From assembly GCF_017743735.1 (NCBI RefSeq), contig NZ_JAGHRO010000002.1, positions 186,001 to 250,000 on the forward strand: a stretch of 64,000 nt of DNA. The letters are read 5' to 3'. Below, piece after piece: positions 34,234-43,593 of the stretch. The DNA is from Shimia sp. R9_2 (GTDB lineage Bacteria > Pseudomonadota > Alphaproteobacteria > Rhodobacterales > Rhodobacteraceae). The position numbers and the translations under genes were made by a program. Positions within the stretch are counted from its first letter, which is position 1; each line of letters starts with the position of its first letter. The notes under the pieces were generated by a model. It worked only from the letters and a program-made list of their open reading frames with translations, was not told the origin of the DNA and searched no databases.

Positions 34234-36117
34234 ATGGAAGAAGCCCTCTACACAGCCACTATTTTTCTGATGACAACGGTGATTGCCGTGCCGATTTCCG
34301 CGCGGCTGGGGCTGGGATCGGTGCTCGGCTATCTCGCTGCGGGCATTCTCATTGGCCCGATCTTCGGGCTGGTGGGTACCCATGAGGCGGATGAGCTGTT
34401 GCATTATGCCGAGTTCGGCGTGGTCATGATGCTGTTTATCATCGGGCTTGAGCTGGACCCGCGCGCGCTTTGGGCGATGCGTGACAAGCTTGTGGGTTTG
34501 GGCGGATTGCAGGTGGGGCTTACCGGGCTGGCCGTGTTTGCCCTTGCCGTGGCGCTGGACCGGCCCATCAATGTGGCGATTGCCTGCGGCATGATCTTTG
34601 CCCTCTCCTCCACGGCGATTGTGCTGCAAACGCTTACGGAAAAGGGCCTGATGCAGACCGGTGGCGGGCGATCAACCTTTGCGGTGCTTCTGACGCAGGA
34701 CATCTCGGTGATCCCGATGCTCATCATCCTGCCCCTGCTGGCGGGTGCTGCGGTGCCGCAGGTGATGGCCGATGGATCTATTTCGGTGGGCGCGCATAGC
34801 CATGAAGACTCCGCGCATGGGCTGTCTCTTGTGGATGGTCTCCCCGGTTGGGGCATCGCGCTGGTGACGCTGGGTGTGGTGGCGGCGATTGTCATTGGCG
34901 GGCGCTACCTGACCCGGCCTGTGTTCCGCTTTATCCATGCTGCGCACCTGCCAGAGATGTACACGGCGCTGGCCCTGCTGATTGTGGTCGGCATTGCCTT
35001 TCTCATGCATCTGGTCGGCCTGTCCCCCGCGCTTGGCACCTTTCTCGCTGGCGTGCTGCTTGCTAACTCCGAGTTCCGACACGAGCTTGAGAGCGATATT
35101 GCCCCCTTCAAGGGCCTGCTGCTTGGGCTGTTCTTCATTACGGTCGGTGCACAAATTGATCTGGATGTGTTTATTGCCGCGCCCGGTGATATTCTTGGGC
35201 TGACGCTTGCGGTGATGGCGCTGAAAGCCATGGTGCTCTATGGCATCGGCCGCGCCTTTGGCCTGCGTCACCGCGCGCTGTGGCTGTTCACGCTTGGGCT
35301 CGCGCAGGCGGGGGAATTTGGCTTTGTGCTGATCACCACCGCCATGGGGCAAAATGTGCTGCCCCCTGCGCTGGCGGAGCGTTTGTTGCTGATTGTTGCG
35401 TTGAGCATGCTGATCACGCCGCTGCTGTTCATCCTTTACGATCAGATCTCCAAACGGTTTGGCGACAAGGAAGAAGAGCGGCAGGAGCCAGACACGATTG
35501 ACCGCACAGGGCCGGTGATCATCGCAGGCATTGGCCGGTTCGGGCAGATCGTAAACCGCCTTGTCCGCGCCTCGGGCTTTGAGACGGTTGTGCTGGATCA
35601 CAACATTCAAACCATCGAGACCATGCGCCATTTTGGCGTCAAAGGGTTCTTCGGCGATCCGACCCGCCCTGAGATGCTGCATGCCGCCGGGCTGAAGGAG
35701 GCAAGCGTGCTGGTGGTGGCGCTGGATGATCCGGCCGCGGCCATCAAGCTCACGCATTACGCGCGGCGCGAACGCCCTGATCTGCACATCATCGCGCGCG
35801 CCAACAACCGCGGCACGGTCTATCAGCTCTATAATGCCGGGGCGAATGACATTGTGCGGGAGATGTTTGACAGCTCGCTGCGCGCAGGCCGCTATGTGCT
35901 GGAAAACATTGGCCTCAGCGAATATGAGGCCGCCCGCGCCGAACAGGCGTTTTACAAACACGACCGCTATGCCGTGCAGGAGCTTGCGCAGGTCTGGCGC
36001 GAAGGTGTGCCAAGCGCGCAGAACGCCGAATATATCAAGCGTGCCAAAGAGTTGGAAAGCGAACTTGAGGCAGTGCTCCTCGCGCAACTTCAGGAGAAGC
36101 CAAGCGAGGAAGCCTGA
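34234..36117 (+). CDS. Kef-type cation:proton antiporter (CPA2) with TrkA-N domain
   Basis: A 627-residue inner-membrane protein. About twelve helices fill residues 1-390, with the CPA2 motif (GLELDPRALW; SSTAIVLQTL; TFLAGVLLANSEF; FFITVGAQIDL). A TrkA-N/RCK domain follows (VIIAGIGRFGQIVNRLVRASG, GxGxxG) and binds a nucleotide. It fits KefB/KefC-like glutathione-gated or related K+/H+ antiporters; no KefF/KefG partner is nearby. A His-rich loop (SVGAHSHEDSAHG, near residue 190) is unusual. It follows the AsnC gene closely and converges on cobT 15 bp away. Confidence 0.9.
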   Translation: MEEALYTATIFLMTTVIAVPISARLGLGSVLGYLAAGILIGPIFGLVGTHEADELLHYAEFGVVMMLFIIGLELDPRALWAMRDKLVGLGGLQVGLTGLAVFALAVALDRPINVAIACGMIFALSSTAIVLQTLTEKGLMQTGGGRSTFAVLLTQDISVIPMLIILPLLAGAAVPQVMADGSISVGAHSHEDSAHGLSLVDGLPGWGIALVTLGVVAAIVIGGRYLTRPVFRFIHAAHLPEMYTALALLIVVGIAFLMHLVGLSPALGTFLAGVLLANSEFRHELESDIAPFKGLLLGLFFITVGAQIDLDVFIAAPGDILGLTLAVMALKAMVLYGIGRAFGLRHRALWLFTLGLAQAGEFGFVLITTAMGQNVLPPALAERLLLIVALSMLITPLLFILYDQISKRFGDKEEERQEPDTIDRTGPVIIAGIGRFGQIVNRLVRASGFETVVLDHNIQTIETMRHFGVKGFFGDPTRPEMLHAAGLKEASVLVVALDDPAAAIKLTHYARRERPDLHIIARANNRGTVYQLYNAGANDIVREMFDSSLRAGRYVLENIGLSEYEAARAEQAFYKHDRYAVQELAQVWREGVPSAQNAEYIKRAKELESELEAVLLAQLQEKPSEEA

Positions 36118-36132
36118 TCAGGGGGCGCGGGA

Positions 36133-37143
36133 TCAGCCGTCTGTCACCCCCGCTTCGGCAAAGGTGGCCATGCCCGAGTGGCAGACCACTGCCGCTTTCA
36201 GGATGTTGATGGCCACCGCCGCGCCGGAGCCTTCGCCCAGACGCATGTTGAGGCTCAGGATCGGCTCTTTGCCGAGCCGTGCAAGCACCGCGCCATGGGC
36301 TGCTTCGGCGCTGACGTGGCCTGAGATCACGTGATCCAATGCGCCGTCTTGGGCGTCCGCCAGCGTGGCCGCCGCCGCAGAGGCAATAAAGCCATCCAGG
36401 ATCACCGGAATGCGCAGGCTGCGCGCACGCGCAATCGCGCCGACCATGCCTGCCAGCTCTCGCCCGCCAAGGCAGCGCAGCGCCTCAAGACCTTTGGGTG
36501 TGCCATTGGCGGCCACACCTTCGCGCACCACACGGGCTTTGTTGGCGAGACCTGCGTCATCGACACCGGTGCCGCGGCCCACCCAATCCTCAGAGGTCCC
36601 ACCAAAGAGCGCGTGGGAAATCGCCGCGCCACTGGTGGTGTTGCCAATACCCATTTCACCCACAACCAGCAGATCGGTGCCCTCTTTGACCGCAGACCAA
36701 CCTGCTTGCAGCGCGGCCACCACCTCGGCTTCGCTCATGGCGGGGCCTTGAGTGAAGTCTGCCGTAGGTGTGTCCAGATCCAGCGCAATCACGTCCAGAT
36801 CGGCACCGGCGGCACGGCTCAATTGGTTGATGGCAGCGCCGCCATGCTGAAAGTTCAGCACCATCTGTTCGGTCACTTCCGCCGGAAAGGCAGACACGCC
36901 CTGCGCGGTCACGCCGTGGTTGCCCGCAAAGATGATCACCTGCGGTGCCTTGATGGAGGGGCGTGGATTGCCGCGCCAGCCCGCATACCAAATCGCCATA
37001 TCCTCAAGGCGTCCAAGCGCGCCGGGGGGCTTGGTCAGCTGGCCATTGCGGGCCTCAGCTTCGCCCATGGCTTGCTGATCCACGCCGGGGGCCTGCGCCA
37101 AAAGCGATTGAAACGCGGCGAGAGTGGAAAATTCTGCGGACAT
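36133..37143 (-). CDS. cobT: Nicotinate-nucleotide--dimethylbenzimidazole phosphoribosyltransferase
   Basis: A 336-residue enzyme of cobalamin nucleotide-loop assembly that makes alpha-ribazole phosphate. Family motifs are [34 protein letters not shown]-like [26 protein letters not shown], and [14 protein letters not shown], with Glu in the C-terminal active-site region. AGGAG lies 8 nt before the ATG at 37143. It is divergent from cobS, the enzyme that uses its product, with 82 bp between them. Confidence 0.93.
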   Translation of the reverse strand: MSAEFSTLAAFQSLLAQAPGVDQQAMGEAEARNGQLTKPPGALGRLEDMAIWYAGWRGNPRPSIKAPQVIIFAGNHGVTAQGVSAFPAEVTEQMVLNFQHGGAAINQLSRAAGADLDVIALDLDTPTADFTQGPAMSEAEVVAALQAGWSAVKEGTDLLVVGEMGIGNTTSGAAISHALFGGTSEDWVGRGTGVDDAGLANKARVVREGVAANGTPKGLEALRCLGGRELAGMVGAIARARSLRIPVILDGFIASAAAATLADAQDGALDHVISGHVSAEAAHGAVLARLGKEPILSLNMRLGEGSGAAVAINILKAAVVCHSGMATFAEAGVTDG

Positions 37144-37225
37144 CGGCGGGGCTCCTGTTGAATTCTTATCGTCAGCACTGTTTAGCTCATTGCCAGCCCC
37201 CGGCAATACAGGAAAAGACGCAGAC

Positions 37226-37999
37226 ATGCCTGCTACCGACACGTCACCCTTTCGCCCCCGCGATATCAACACCGCGATTGCACTTCTGACGCGATTGCCG
37301 GTGCGCGCTGATTTCAGCCGGGGCGCCCGCGCCGCATGGGCCTACGGGCTGGCCGGCGCTGTGCTTGCGCTTCTGGCCGCCCTGCCCACAGCCGCAGCTC
37401 TGCTGATTGGCCTGCCCCCTGTGCTGGCGGCGATCATCTGGCTCACCGCGATGATCGTGATGAGCGGCGCGATGCATGAAGACGGCTTGGCGGACACCGC
37501 AGACGGCTTCTGGGGCGGCTGGGATCCAGCACGTCGGCTGGAGATCATGAAGGACAGCCGCATCGGCGCTTACGGCGTGATTGCGCTCTGCCTGTCGATT
37601 GCCGCGCGCTGGGGCGCGGTGACCCTGTTGCTGGAGGCGGATGTCTGGCTCTTCGGGCTGTTGGCGATTGCCATGCTCTCGCGCAGCACCATGGTGCTGG
37701 TGATGACCGCCCTGCCCCATGCGCGCGCAAGCGGGCTGAGCCATTCTCAGGGCCGCGCGCCGCGCGGTGGTGCGATCACCGGCTTTGCACTGGCCGCAGT
37801 GGTGGCCTTTGGCTGCGCCGGTATTCCCGGCGTGGCGATGGGAGGCGTGGCCTTTGTGATGGCGGCGCTCTGTTCCGCCACCGCCAAGGTCAAGATCGGC
37901 GGGCAAACCGGCGATGTACTGGGCGCGACGCAGCAGGTCACCGAGATTGCGCTGCTGTTCACGTTGGTGGCGGCCGCGCAGTTTGACTGGCCGGTCTGA
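37226..37999 (+). CDS. cobS: Adenosylcobinamide-GDP ribazoletransferase
   Basis: A 257-residue inner-membrane enzyme that joins adenosylcobinamide-GDP to alpha-ribazole (the penultimate or last step of cobalamin synthesis). [15 protein letters not shown] carries the metal-binding acidic cluster, and [10 protein letters not shown] follows. About six hydrophobic helices are seen. AGGA lies upstream of the ATG at 37226; an ATG 34 codons earlier is less likely because it would overlap cobT. It ends at 37999 just before a palindromic repeat. Confidence 0.92.
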   Translation: MPATDTSPFRPRDINTAIALLTRLPVRADFSRGARAAWAYGLAGAVLALLAALPTAAALLIGLPPVLAAIIWLTAMIVMSGAMHEDGLADTADGFWGGWDPARRLEIMKDSRIGAYGVIALCLSIAARWGAVTLLLEADVWLFGLLAIAMLSRSTMVLVMTALPHARASGLSHSQGRAPRGGAITGFALAAVVAFGCAGIPGVAMGGVAFVMAALCSATAKVKIGGQTGDVLGATQQVTEIALLFTLVAAAQFDWPV

Positions 38000-38040
38000 C
38001 CGACCCAGCCAGAGAGATTTGGCAGGCCTTATGCGGGCCT

Positions 38041-38215
38041 GCCTAGAGCCTCGTCCTGAAAATTGGCAACGGTTACATCCAGTCGCACAGACCAGCCCCC
38101 GATCCTGGGTGGGGGTGAAGCCCCCTCCCTTGGGGAGGGTCGGGCGCTGGTCGGCTTCGCCTCCTGAGAAATGGTCGAAATCGCGCGTTCAGGTTTTCAG
38201 GACGAGGCTTTAGGC
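38041..38215. repeat. 175-bp palindromic repeat element
   Basis: The ends are inverted repeats of 22 bp with 21 matches (38041-38062 and 38194-38215, core AGCCTCGTCCTGAAAA and TTTTCAGGACGAGGCT). Inside is a second inverted repeat of 13 bp with one mismatch (GACCAGCCCCCGA at 38090, TCGGGCGCTGGTC at 38140) and inner G/C hairpins. It has no reading frame. It lies between the converging cobS and channel genes and its right arm covers the channel stop codon. It looks like a small non-autonomous (MITE- or REP-like) element that may also end transcription. Confidence 0.75.
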
Positions 38216-38980
38216 CCCGCGCGTCTTGATGTGCACGATGCTGCCGCAGTGTTTGCAGTGGATGGCATCCGGGTCATGACGCATCAGACCACAGGTCTGG
38301 CAGGTAAAATTGACCTTCTCGGGCTGAAAAATCGCCTGCGCGAGCCGCACGAACAGGGTCACCCCCACCACCATCACAAAGACGGAGAAGAGTTTTCCGA
38401 GCGGCGTGCCCAGCGTGATGTCGCCGTAGCCCGTGGTTGAGAGCGTGGCCACCGTGAAATAGAGCGCGTCGACATAGGGCGTGTCGGTCACGGTTTCATC
38501 AATGAAGAACGCCCGCGTGGTCGCAGCCGCCAGCATCACAAAGACAAAGAGGTTGATGCCCGCCGCCATGGCGTCTTCGTGTTTGCGAAACCAGCCGCTG
38601 CCCCGGCGCAGGTCATAGAGCAGGTGGTAAGACTGGATCAGGCGCAGACCGCGCAGCACCCAGAGGAAGGCGAGGTTTCCGGCCACAAAGAGATCGAGAA
38701 ACAGGCTGGCGATCACCACGATGTCGGCCAGCGTGTAGATGCGTGTGAGCAGAAACCAGCGGTCTTCTGACACCCAGAGCCGCGCCAGAAGCTCCAGCAG
38801 AATCGCCGCCCCCGCCACCCGGCTGAGCACCGTCAGCGCAAAGCCATACTCAAAGTTCACGGTCAGGAAAAAGAACAGCACCGTGAGCGCGTCAAAGATG
38901 ACCAGCCCGTAGCGAAACCGCACAGCTCCTGGCGTGTGCGCCGTATAAAGCCCGGTCAGAAACTTTTTCAGATCGCGCAT
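38210..38980 (-). CDS. Potassium channel protein with C-terminal zinc ribbon
   Basis: A 256-residue membrane protein. Four helices are followed by a pore: the selectivity filter is STTGYGD (residues 181-187) before a last helix (about 195-215). An Arg-rich S4-like helix (LWVLRGLRLIQSYHLLYDLRR) suggests the six-helix voltage-sensor type. After the pore come four Cys in two pairs (Cys227, Cys230, Cys242, Cys245: FTCQTCG and HCKHCG) that would bind zinc, an unusual fusion. Its stop codon TAA (38210-38212) lies in the right arm of the repeat element. Confidence 0.87.
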   Translation of the reverse strand: MRDLKKFLTGLYTAHTPGAVRFRYGLVIFDALTVLFFFLTVNFEYGFALTVLSRVAGAAILLELLARLWVSEDRWFLLTRIYTLADIVVIASLFLDLFVAGNLAFLWVLRGLRLIQSYHLLYDLRRGSGWFRKHEDAMAAGINLFVFVMLAAATTRAFFIDETVTDTPYVDALYFTVATLSTTGYGDITLGTPLGKLFSVFVMVVGVTLFVRLAQAIFQPEKVNFTCQTCGLMRHDPDAIHCKHCGSIVHIKTRGA

Positions 38981-39043
38981 CTCTGTCTCCTGGACTGGCG
39001 GAACCTAAGGTCAGGTATCACAGGCAAGACCCTGTATAAAAAT

Positions 39044-39075
39044 AAAAAAGACCGCACCAGAGTGCAGTCTTTTTC
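39044..39075 (-). terminator. Terminator of carD
   Basis: On the minus strand AAAAAGAC, A, GCAC, loop, GTGC, C and GTCTTTTT pair with one mismatch and end in TTTTTT. It lies just after the carD stop. Confidence 0.8.
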
Positions 39076-39097
39076 TGAAAGATATGGGGCGCTGGCC

Positions 39098-39607
39098 TTA
39101 TGCGGCGCGCGACACCAGCACGTCGTCGACCTGCTTGGCTGCGGCGACTTCATCACCACCGGCCACAGCGGCCACTTCGCGGGTCAGACGCTCCAGCGCG
39201 GCTTCGTAAAGCTGACGCTCGGAATAGCTCTGCTCGCGCTGATCATCGGTGCGGTGCAGGTCGCGCACCACTTCGGCAATTGCGATCAGATCACCGGAGT
39301 TGATCTTCTGTTCGTATTCCTGTGCGCGGCGCGACCACATGGCGCGTTTGACCTTGGCTTTGCCCTTCAGGGTCTTCATCGCCTGATCAATCACGTCAGG
39401 GGAGCTCAGACCGCGCATGCCAAAATGGGTGGCTTTGTTGGTCGGAACCCGCAGGGTCATCTTGTCTTTCTCAAACGAGATCACGAAAAGCTCCAGCTGC
39501 ATGCCGGCAACTTCCTGCTCTTCGATGGAAATGATCTGCCCAACACCATGTGCGGGATAAACAACATAGTCGTTCGGGCTGAACTCGTTCTTCTTGGCTT
39601 TGCTCAT
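39098..39607 (-). CDS. carD: CarD family transcriptional regulator
   Basis: A 169-residue RNA-polymerase-binding protein. The N-terminal RID-like domain (FSPNDYVVYPAHGVGQI, then FEKDKMTLRVPTNKA) contacts the beta subunit, and a helical DNA-binding domain follows (VKRAMWSRRAQEYEQKINSGDLIAIAEVVRDLHR). CarD stabilises promoter open complexes, and in Rhodobacter is needed at many promoters lacking a T at -7. AAAGGA precedes the ATG at 39607. It has a leader with two terminator-like hairpins, a possible own promoter at 39758-39786, and follows fdxA on the same strand. Confidence 0.94.
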   Translation of the reverse strand: MSKAKKNEFSPNDYVVYPAHGVGQIISIEEQEVAGMQLELFVISFEKDKMTLRVPTNKATHFGMRGLSSPDVIDQAMKTLKGKAKVKRAMWSRRAQEYEQKINSGDLIAIAEVVRDLHRTDDQREQSYSERQLYEAALERLTREVAAVAGGDEVAAAKQVDDVLVSRAA

Positions 39608-39643
39608 GCAGTGCTTCCTTTGTGGGCCCCAGTCCTGCCAGAC

Positions 39644-39728
39644 AAAAAATTTCGCTCGGGAAAGGCGCTTTCCCGACACGGAATGTCCTCTGGTAGAAAA
39701 AGCCACCCTCAGCAAATGCGGGGATGGC
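39644..39728 (-). promoter_or_regulatory. carD leader with two terminator-like hairpins
   Basis: On the minus strand a stem of GCCA/TGGC plus CCC/GGG (39728-39702) leads straight into a T tract. A perfect 9-bp stem, TCGGGAAAG/CTTTCCCGA (39676-39656), is followed six bases later by TTTTTT. Both precede the carD start, so they could attenuate transcription from the upstream promoter or from fdxA. Judged by eye only. Confidence 0.4.
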
Positions 39729-39757
39729 TCTCAGGCAGTTATGTCCTCTGTGAAGGA

Positions 39758-39786
39758 TATATAACACAAAAAACGGACCCTTTAAA
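39758..39786 (-). promoter_or_regulatory. Putative carD promoter
   Basis: TTTAAA (39786-39781) and TATATA (39763-39758), spacing 17 bp, on the minus strand upstream of the carD leader hairpins. Confidence 0.35.
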
Positions 39787-39904
39787 GCGCAGCCCGCTTA
39801 AAAAGGTGTTTTGCGTAGCGTCTTCAGAGCGTTACGCTCTTTTTAGGCCGGAGCGGCGATCCCAATATGCACAGGGCAGACCGAATCGCCTCGACACCGA
39901 TAGC

Positions 39905-40243
39905 TTAACCGCCTTCGCCCGGTGCTTCGGAGAAATATTTCTCCAATTTGCCGGTCTCGCCGTCTTTTTCTTCGTGACCGGGCAGCGGATCTTTCTTGGT
40001 GATAATCACTGGCCAGATTTCAGAATACTTGCGGTTGAACTCAACCCATTTTTCCATATCCGGCTCCGTGTCCGGACGGATGGCGTCCGCCGGGCATTCC
40101 GGTTCGCACACACCACAGTCGATGCATTCGTCCGGGTGGATCACCAGCGTGTTCTCACCTTCGTAAAAACAATCTACCGGGCATACCTCTACGCAGTCCG
40201 TATATTTGCATGCGATGCAATTGTCGGTCACAACATAGGTCAT
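39905..40243 (-). CDS. fdxA: Ferredoxin FdxA (7Fe type)
   Basis: A 112-residue ferredoxin. [20 protein letters not shown] and [16 protein letters not shown] carry the Cys residues for one [3Fe-4S] and one [4Fe-4S] cluster, and the Asp/Tyr pattern fits the FdxA (Azotobacter FdI-like) class. The C-terminal extension ([18 protein letters not shown]) is typical of this class. It acts as a soluble low-potential electron carrier; the partner is unknown. It lies between the S4 protein and CarD genes, an order that I recall as common in this bacterial family. Confidence 0.92.
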   Translation of the reverse strand: MTYVVTDNCIACKYTDCVEVCPVDCFYEGENTLVIHPDECIDCGVCEPECPADAIRPDTEPDMEKWVEFNRKYSEIWPVIITKKDPLPGHEEKDGETGKLEKYFSEAPGEGG

Positions 40244-40296
40244 TTTGGGTTAGCTCACTTATCGTCAGATCACGTGCCTGACTAAATCAGCACGAC

Positions 40297-40674
40297 TTAA
40301 TCTTCAAGGCGGGAAGATATCATAAGATCGAGATTGCGGCGATCCCTCTTGGTGGGACGCCCTTTTCCGTCTGAACCCGGTGCCTTTGGAACAGGTTTCT
40401 CTTCCGGGGTCAGATCATCGTATAATGTTTGCGCCTCAGGTGCCGGGCCACGCCGTTCTCCAAGCGCTGCCACCTTCACCACACGCACACGCCGCGCCTG
40501 TGGGAAGGTCAGCACGTCACCAACGCTCACCGCATGGCTCGCTTTGGCAACTTTCTGGCCGTTCACCCGCAGATGCCCGCCGGTGACAAGTTTGGCCGAC
40601 AGGCTGCGGGTCTTAAAGAACCGCGCCTGCCAGAGCCATTTGTCGACCCGCAGTTTTGGGGACGGCCCGCTCAC
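40297..40674 (-). CDS. S4-domain RNA-binding protein (Hsp15/HslR-like)
   Basis: A 125-residue protein. The N-terminal S4 domain (RVDKWLWQARFFKTRSLSAKLVTGGHLRVNGQKV) binds structured RNA, and a basic C-terminal tail (PTKRDRRNLDLM) is typical of Hsp15, which rescues stalled 50S subunits carrying peptidyl-tRNA. The start at 40674 lies three bases after the helicase stop, so the two are co-translated. The link to heat shock is by family only. Confidence 0.9.
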   Translation of the reverse strand: MSGPSPKLRVDKWLWQARFFKTRSLSAKLVTGGHLRVNGQKVAKASHAVSVGDVLTFPQARRVRVVKVAALGERRGPAPEAQTLYDDLTPEEKPVPKAPGSDGKGRPTKRDRRNLDLMISSRLED

Positions 40675-40677
40675 GCG

Positions 40678-43554
40678 TCAGTCCTTGGACTTCAGCCCCA
40701 TAAGCGCTGCGGCAAAGGGGTTGTCCGGATCAATCGCCTTCTCTTTTTTGGGAGGACGGGATTGGAACTGTTTGGGGCCATTGTCGCGACGGGGGCCTTT
40801 GCCTTTTGGCTTGCCACCTTTGCCGCGCGGTTTGTCACCGCCCTGCGTGTCGTTGCGGCGCTTGTTGCCGCCTTGAGCGTTGCCACCGCGACGCTGACCA
40901 CCACGGTTGCCACCCTGACGACCGGCCCAGGTGAAGGTGTAAAACACTTCCACCTCAGGCGCTTGTGCTTCCGCATCAGCGGCAGTCTCAGCGTCTTGCG
41001 CAGGCGCCTCTGCAGCCGCGGCTTCCGCTTCCGGCGCGTCCGCAACGGCCACTTCAGCGGCAGCCTCACCGGCTGCGTCTTCGGTAGGCGCTTCCGCATG
41101 TACCTCAGCGGCGGCTTCCTCTGCCGGTGCTTCGCTGGCGTCAGCTTCGGCTGCTGGCGCAGCTTCTGGCGCGGCCTTCACCTTTTCACGCTCGCCTTTC
41201 TCGGCAGCATAGCCCAGACCCTGCATAAGGTCGGCAAACTGCTCCAGCGTCATGCCGGTGATCGACAGCATGTCAGCCTTGGCTTCAAAGCCGCCACGGC
41301 TGTCTTCCGCGCGCAGCATATCTGCCAGACGCTCCAGCATATCGATACGGATCGCACGTTCACCAGCGGCGCGGTAGCCCGCCATGGCGTGATAGCCACG
41401 CGGCAGGCTGGTGCCCGATGGCACGGTCACGAGACCCGGAGGCGGTGCTTCGGGGAACTCCTGCAGGCCTTGCGCCAAGGACCACAGCACCAAACGCAGA
41501 CGGGTTGGCGCAGGCTTCAGCAGCAGCGGCATGAAGATGGTGAACTGACCAAAGCGGATGCCGTGCTTGCGCAGCGCGCCACGGGCGTCCTGATCCAGCT
41601 CTTTGACTTCGGTGGCCACGTCACCGCGCGGGATGATGCCCAGCGCTTCGACCATGCGGAACGCAAAGCCACGGGCCAGACCTGTCAGCTCTTCGTCGCG
41701 GCTGAGGTTCAACAGCGGCTCAAACAGCGCGGCGATCTTGCGATCGATGAAGTGCTGCAGGCGGCGCTCAACCTTCTGAGCAACCTCGGCACCGGCCTCG
41801 TCATCCACAAACACGGAAATACCGGGCTTGAGCGGATCGTCACCGGCCACCAACTTACCGACAGCCTGTTCGCCCCACATGAGGCCACCCTGCTCGGTGA
41901 AGTCGATTTCCGTATCCGGCGCGTTGTAGAAGCGGTCCGCGCGCAGATGGAACTGCGGCGCGAGGGCTTGCAAGCTCGCCTGTTTCAGCGTCTTGGCTTC
42001 CTGCCCGCTGGCTTCTTTGTCCGCGATGAAACGGAACCCTTCAAGACGACCGACGAATTGTCCTTCGACGGTCACCTCACCCTTGTCATTCACTTCGGCC
42101 AAAAGGGCCTCCTTCTGCTTGAGCCGGCGCAAAAGCACTGACGTGCGCCGATCCACAAATCTCTGCGTCAAACGCTCGTGTAAAGCATCCGACAGGCGAT
42201 CTTCTACCGCGCGCGTTTCGCCACGCCAATGATTTTCATCACTCACCCAGTTATTGCGCTGTGCGACATAAGTCCACGTCCGTATAAACGCCAATCGTTT
42301 TGACAGCGCGTCAATGTCGCCATCGGTGCGATCAAGCCGTTTGACCTGTCGCGCCATCCAGTCATCCGGCACCCGCCCGCTCTCATGCAGGAAGCCGAAG
42401 ATTCGCTCGATCATCTGAGCGTGTTCGGCGTGGCTGATGCCGCGGAAATCCGGAATGCGGCAAACGTCCCACAGCAGGCGCACGGATTTGCCGTCGCTGG
42501 CGCGGGCCTGAATTTCGGCCTCCGCGGCCACGGTTTTGAGCGCGCGGAGATCATCGGCCTCCCGCGCTTTCATCAAAAGCGGATCATCTGGTGCCTCTTC
42601 GAGCGAGCGGATCAGCGCGTCCACCTTGCCAAACTCCAGCCGCGCGTTGCGCCAGTTGAGTTTCTGCACAGGGGTGAAGCGGTGATCCATGATCGCCTCA
42701 GCCACGCCTTCGTCCAGAGGTGGCGCTTCGCCGGTCACCCCAAAGGTGCCGTGGCTCATGCCCCGCCCTGCCCGTCCGGCAATCTGCGCAAGCTCGTTTG
42801 GCGCCAAAGGGCGCATCCGGCGGCCGTCAAATTTGGTGGTGGAGGCAAAGGCCACATGGTCGATATCGAGATTGAGGCCCATACCAATCGCATCGGTCGC
42901 CACCAGATAATCCACATCACCGTTCTGATAGAGCGCCACCTGCGCGTTGCGCGTGCGCGGGCTGAGCGCGCCCATCACCACAGCCGCCCCGCCTTTCTGA
43001 CGGCGGATCAGCTCGGCAATGGCATAGACGCTATCTACGGAAAACCCGACAATCGCGGAGCGCGGCTGCATCCGGCTGATCTTGCGGCTGCCGGAATAAC
43101 TGAGCGTGGACATGCGCTCACGGCGCTTGAACTGCGCCTCAGGCACCAGCTCCGCGATGGTGCTGCGCATGGTGTCGCTGCCCAGAAACAGGGTTTCCTG
43201 CGTGCCGCGCATCCTGAGCAGCCGGTCCGTGAAGACATGCCCCCGCTCCGGATCGGCGCAGAGCTGGATTTCGTCGATCGCAACAAAATCCGCACCAAGA
43301 CCTTCCGGCATCGCCTCAACCGTGGCCACCCAATATTGGGCGCGCGGCGGCACGATCCGCTCTTCGCCGGTGACCAGCGCCACCACAGAGGGCCCGCGCG
43401 CAGCCACGATCCGGTCATAGACCTCCCGTGCCAGCAGGCGCAGAGGCAAGCCGATCACGCCTGTGCGATAGCCCAACATGCGCTCGATCGCATAATGCGT
43501 CTTGCCCGTGTTGGTGGGACCCAACACTGCGGTGATCCGCCGATCTGCGGCCAT
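40678..43554 (-). CDS. SUV3-like RNA helicase
   Basis: A 958-residue superfamily-2 helicase. Walker A is GPTNTGKT (residues 12-19), motif II is DEIQ (near 94), and motif VI is QIAGRAGRGMSHGTFG. The order and the sparse middle fit the mitochondrial SUV3/bacterial SUV3-like family. A long C-terminal region is acidic with Glu/Ala repeats, then a Gly/Arg/Lys-rich tail (RQGGNRGGQRRGGNAQGG) that likely binds RNA. Its targets are unknown; the neighbours (S4 protein, ferredoxin, CarD) suggest RNA or growth-linked work. It starts 39 bp after the TPR gene. Confidence 0.9.
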   Translation of the reverse strand: MAADRRITAVLGPTNTGKTHYAIERMLGYRTGVIGLPLRLLAREVYDRIVAARGPSVVALVTGEERIVPPRAQYWVATVEAMPEGLGADFVAIDEIQLCADPERGHVFTDRLLRMRGTQETLFLGSDTMRSTIAELVPEAQFKRRERMSTLSYSGSRKISRMQPRSAIVGFSVDSVYAIAELIRRQKGGAAVVMGALSPRTRNAQVALYQNGDVDYLVATDAIGMGLNLDIDHVAFASTTKFDGRRMRPLAPNELAQIAGRAGRGMSHGTFGVTGEAPPLDEGVAEAIMDHRFTPVQKLNWRNARLEFGKVDALIRSLEEAPDDPLLMKAREADDLRALKTVAAEAEIQARASDGKSVRLLWDVCRIPDFRGISHAEHAQMIERIFGFLHESGRVPDDWMARQVKRLDRTDGDIDALSKRLAFIRTWTYVAQRNNWVSDENHWRGETRAVEDRLSDALHERLTQRFVDRRTSVLLRRLKQKEALLAEVNDKGEVTVEGQFVGRLEGFRFIADKEASGQEAKTLKQASLQALAPQFHLRADRFYNAPDTEIDFTEQGGLMWGEQAVGKLVAGDDPLKPGISVFVDDEAGAEVAQKVERRLQHFIDRKIAALFEPLLNLSRDEELTGLARGFAFRMVEALGIIPRGDVATEVKELDQDARGALRKHGIRFGQFTIFMPLLLKPAPTRLRLVLWSLAQGLQEFPEAPPPGLVTVPSGTSLPRGYHAMAGYRAAGERAIRIDMLERLADMLRAEDSRGGFEAKADMLSITGMTLEQFADLMQGLGYAAEKGEREKVKAAPEAAPAAEADASEAPAEEAAAEVHAEAPTEDAAGEAAAEVAVADAPEAEAAAAEAPAQDAETAADAEAQAPEVEVFYTFTWAGRQGGNRGGQRRGGNAQGGNKRRNDTQGGDKPRGKGGKPKGKGPRRDNGPKQFQSRPPKKEKAIDPDNPFAAALMGLKSKD

Positions 43555-43593
43555 ATCTTTGCCTAGCTCTTGGTCGTGGTCGTCTGATCTTGC

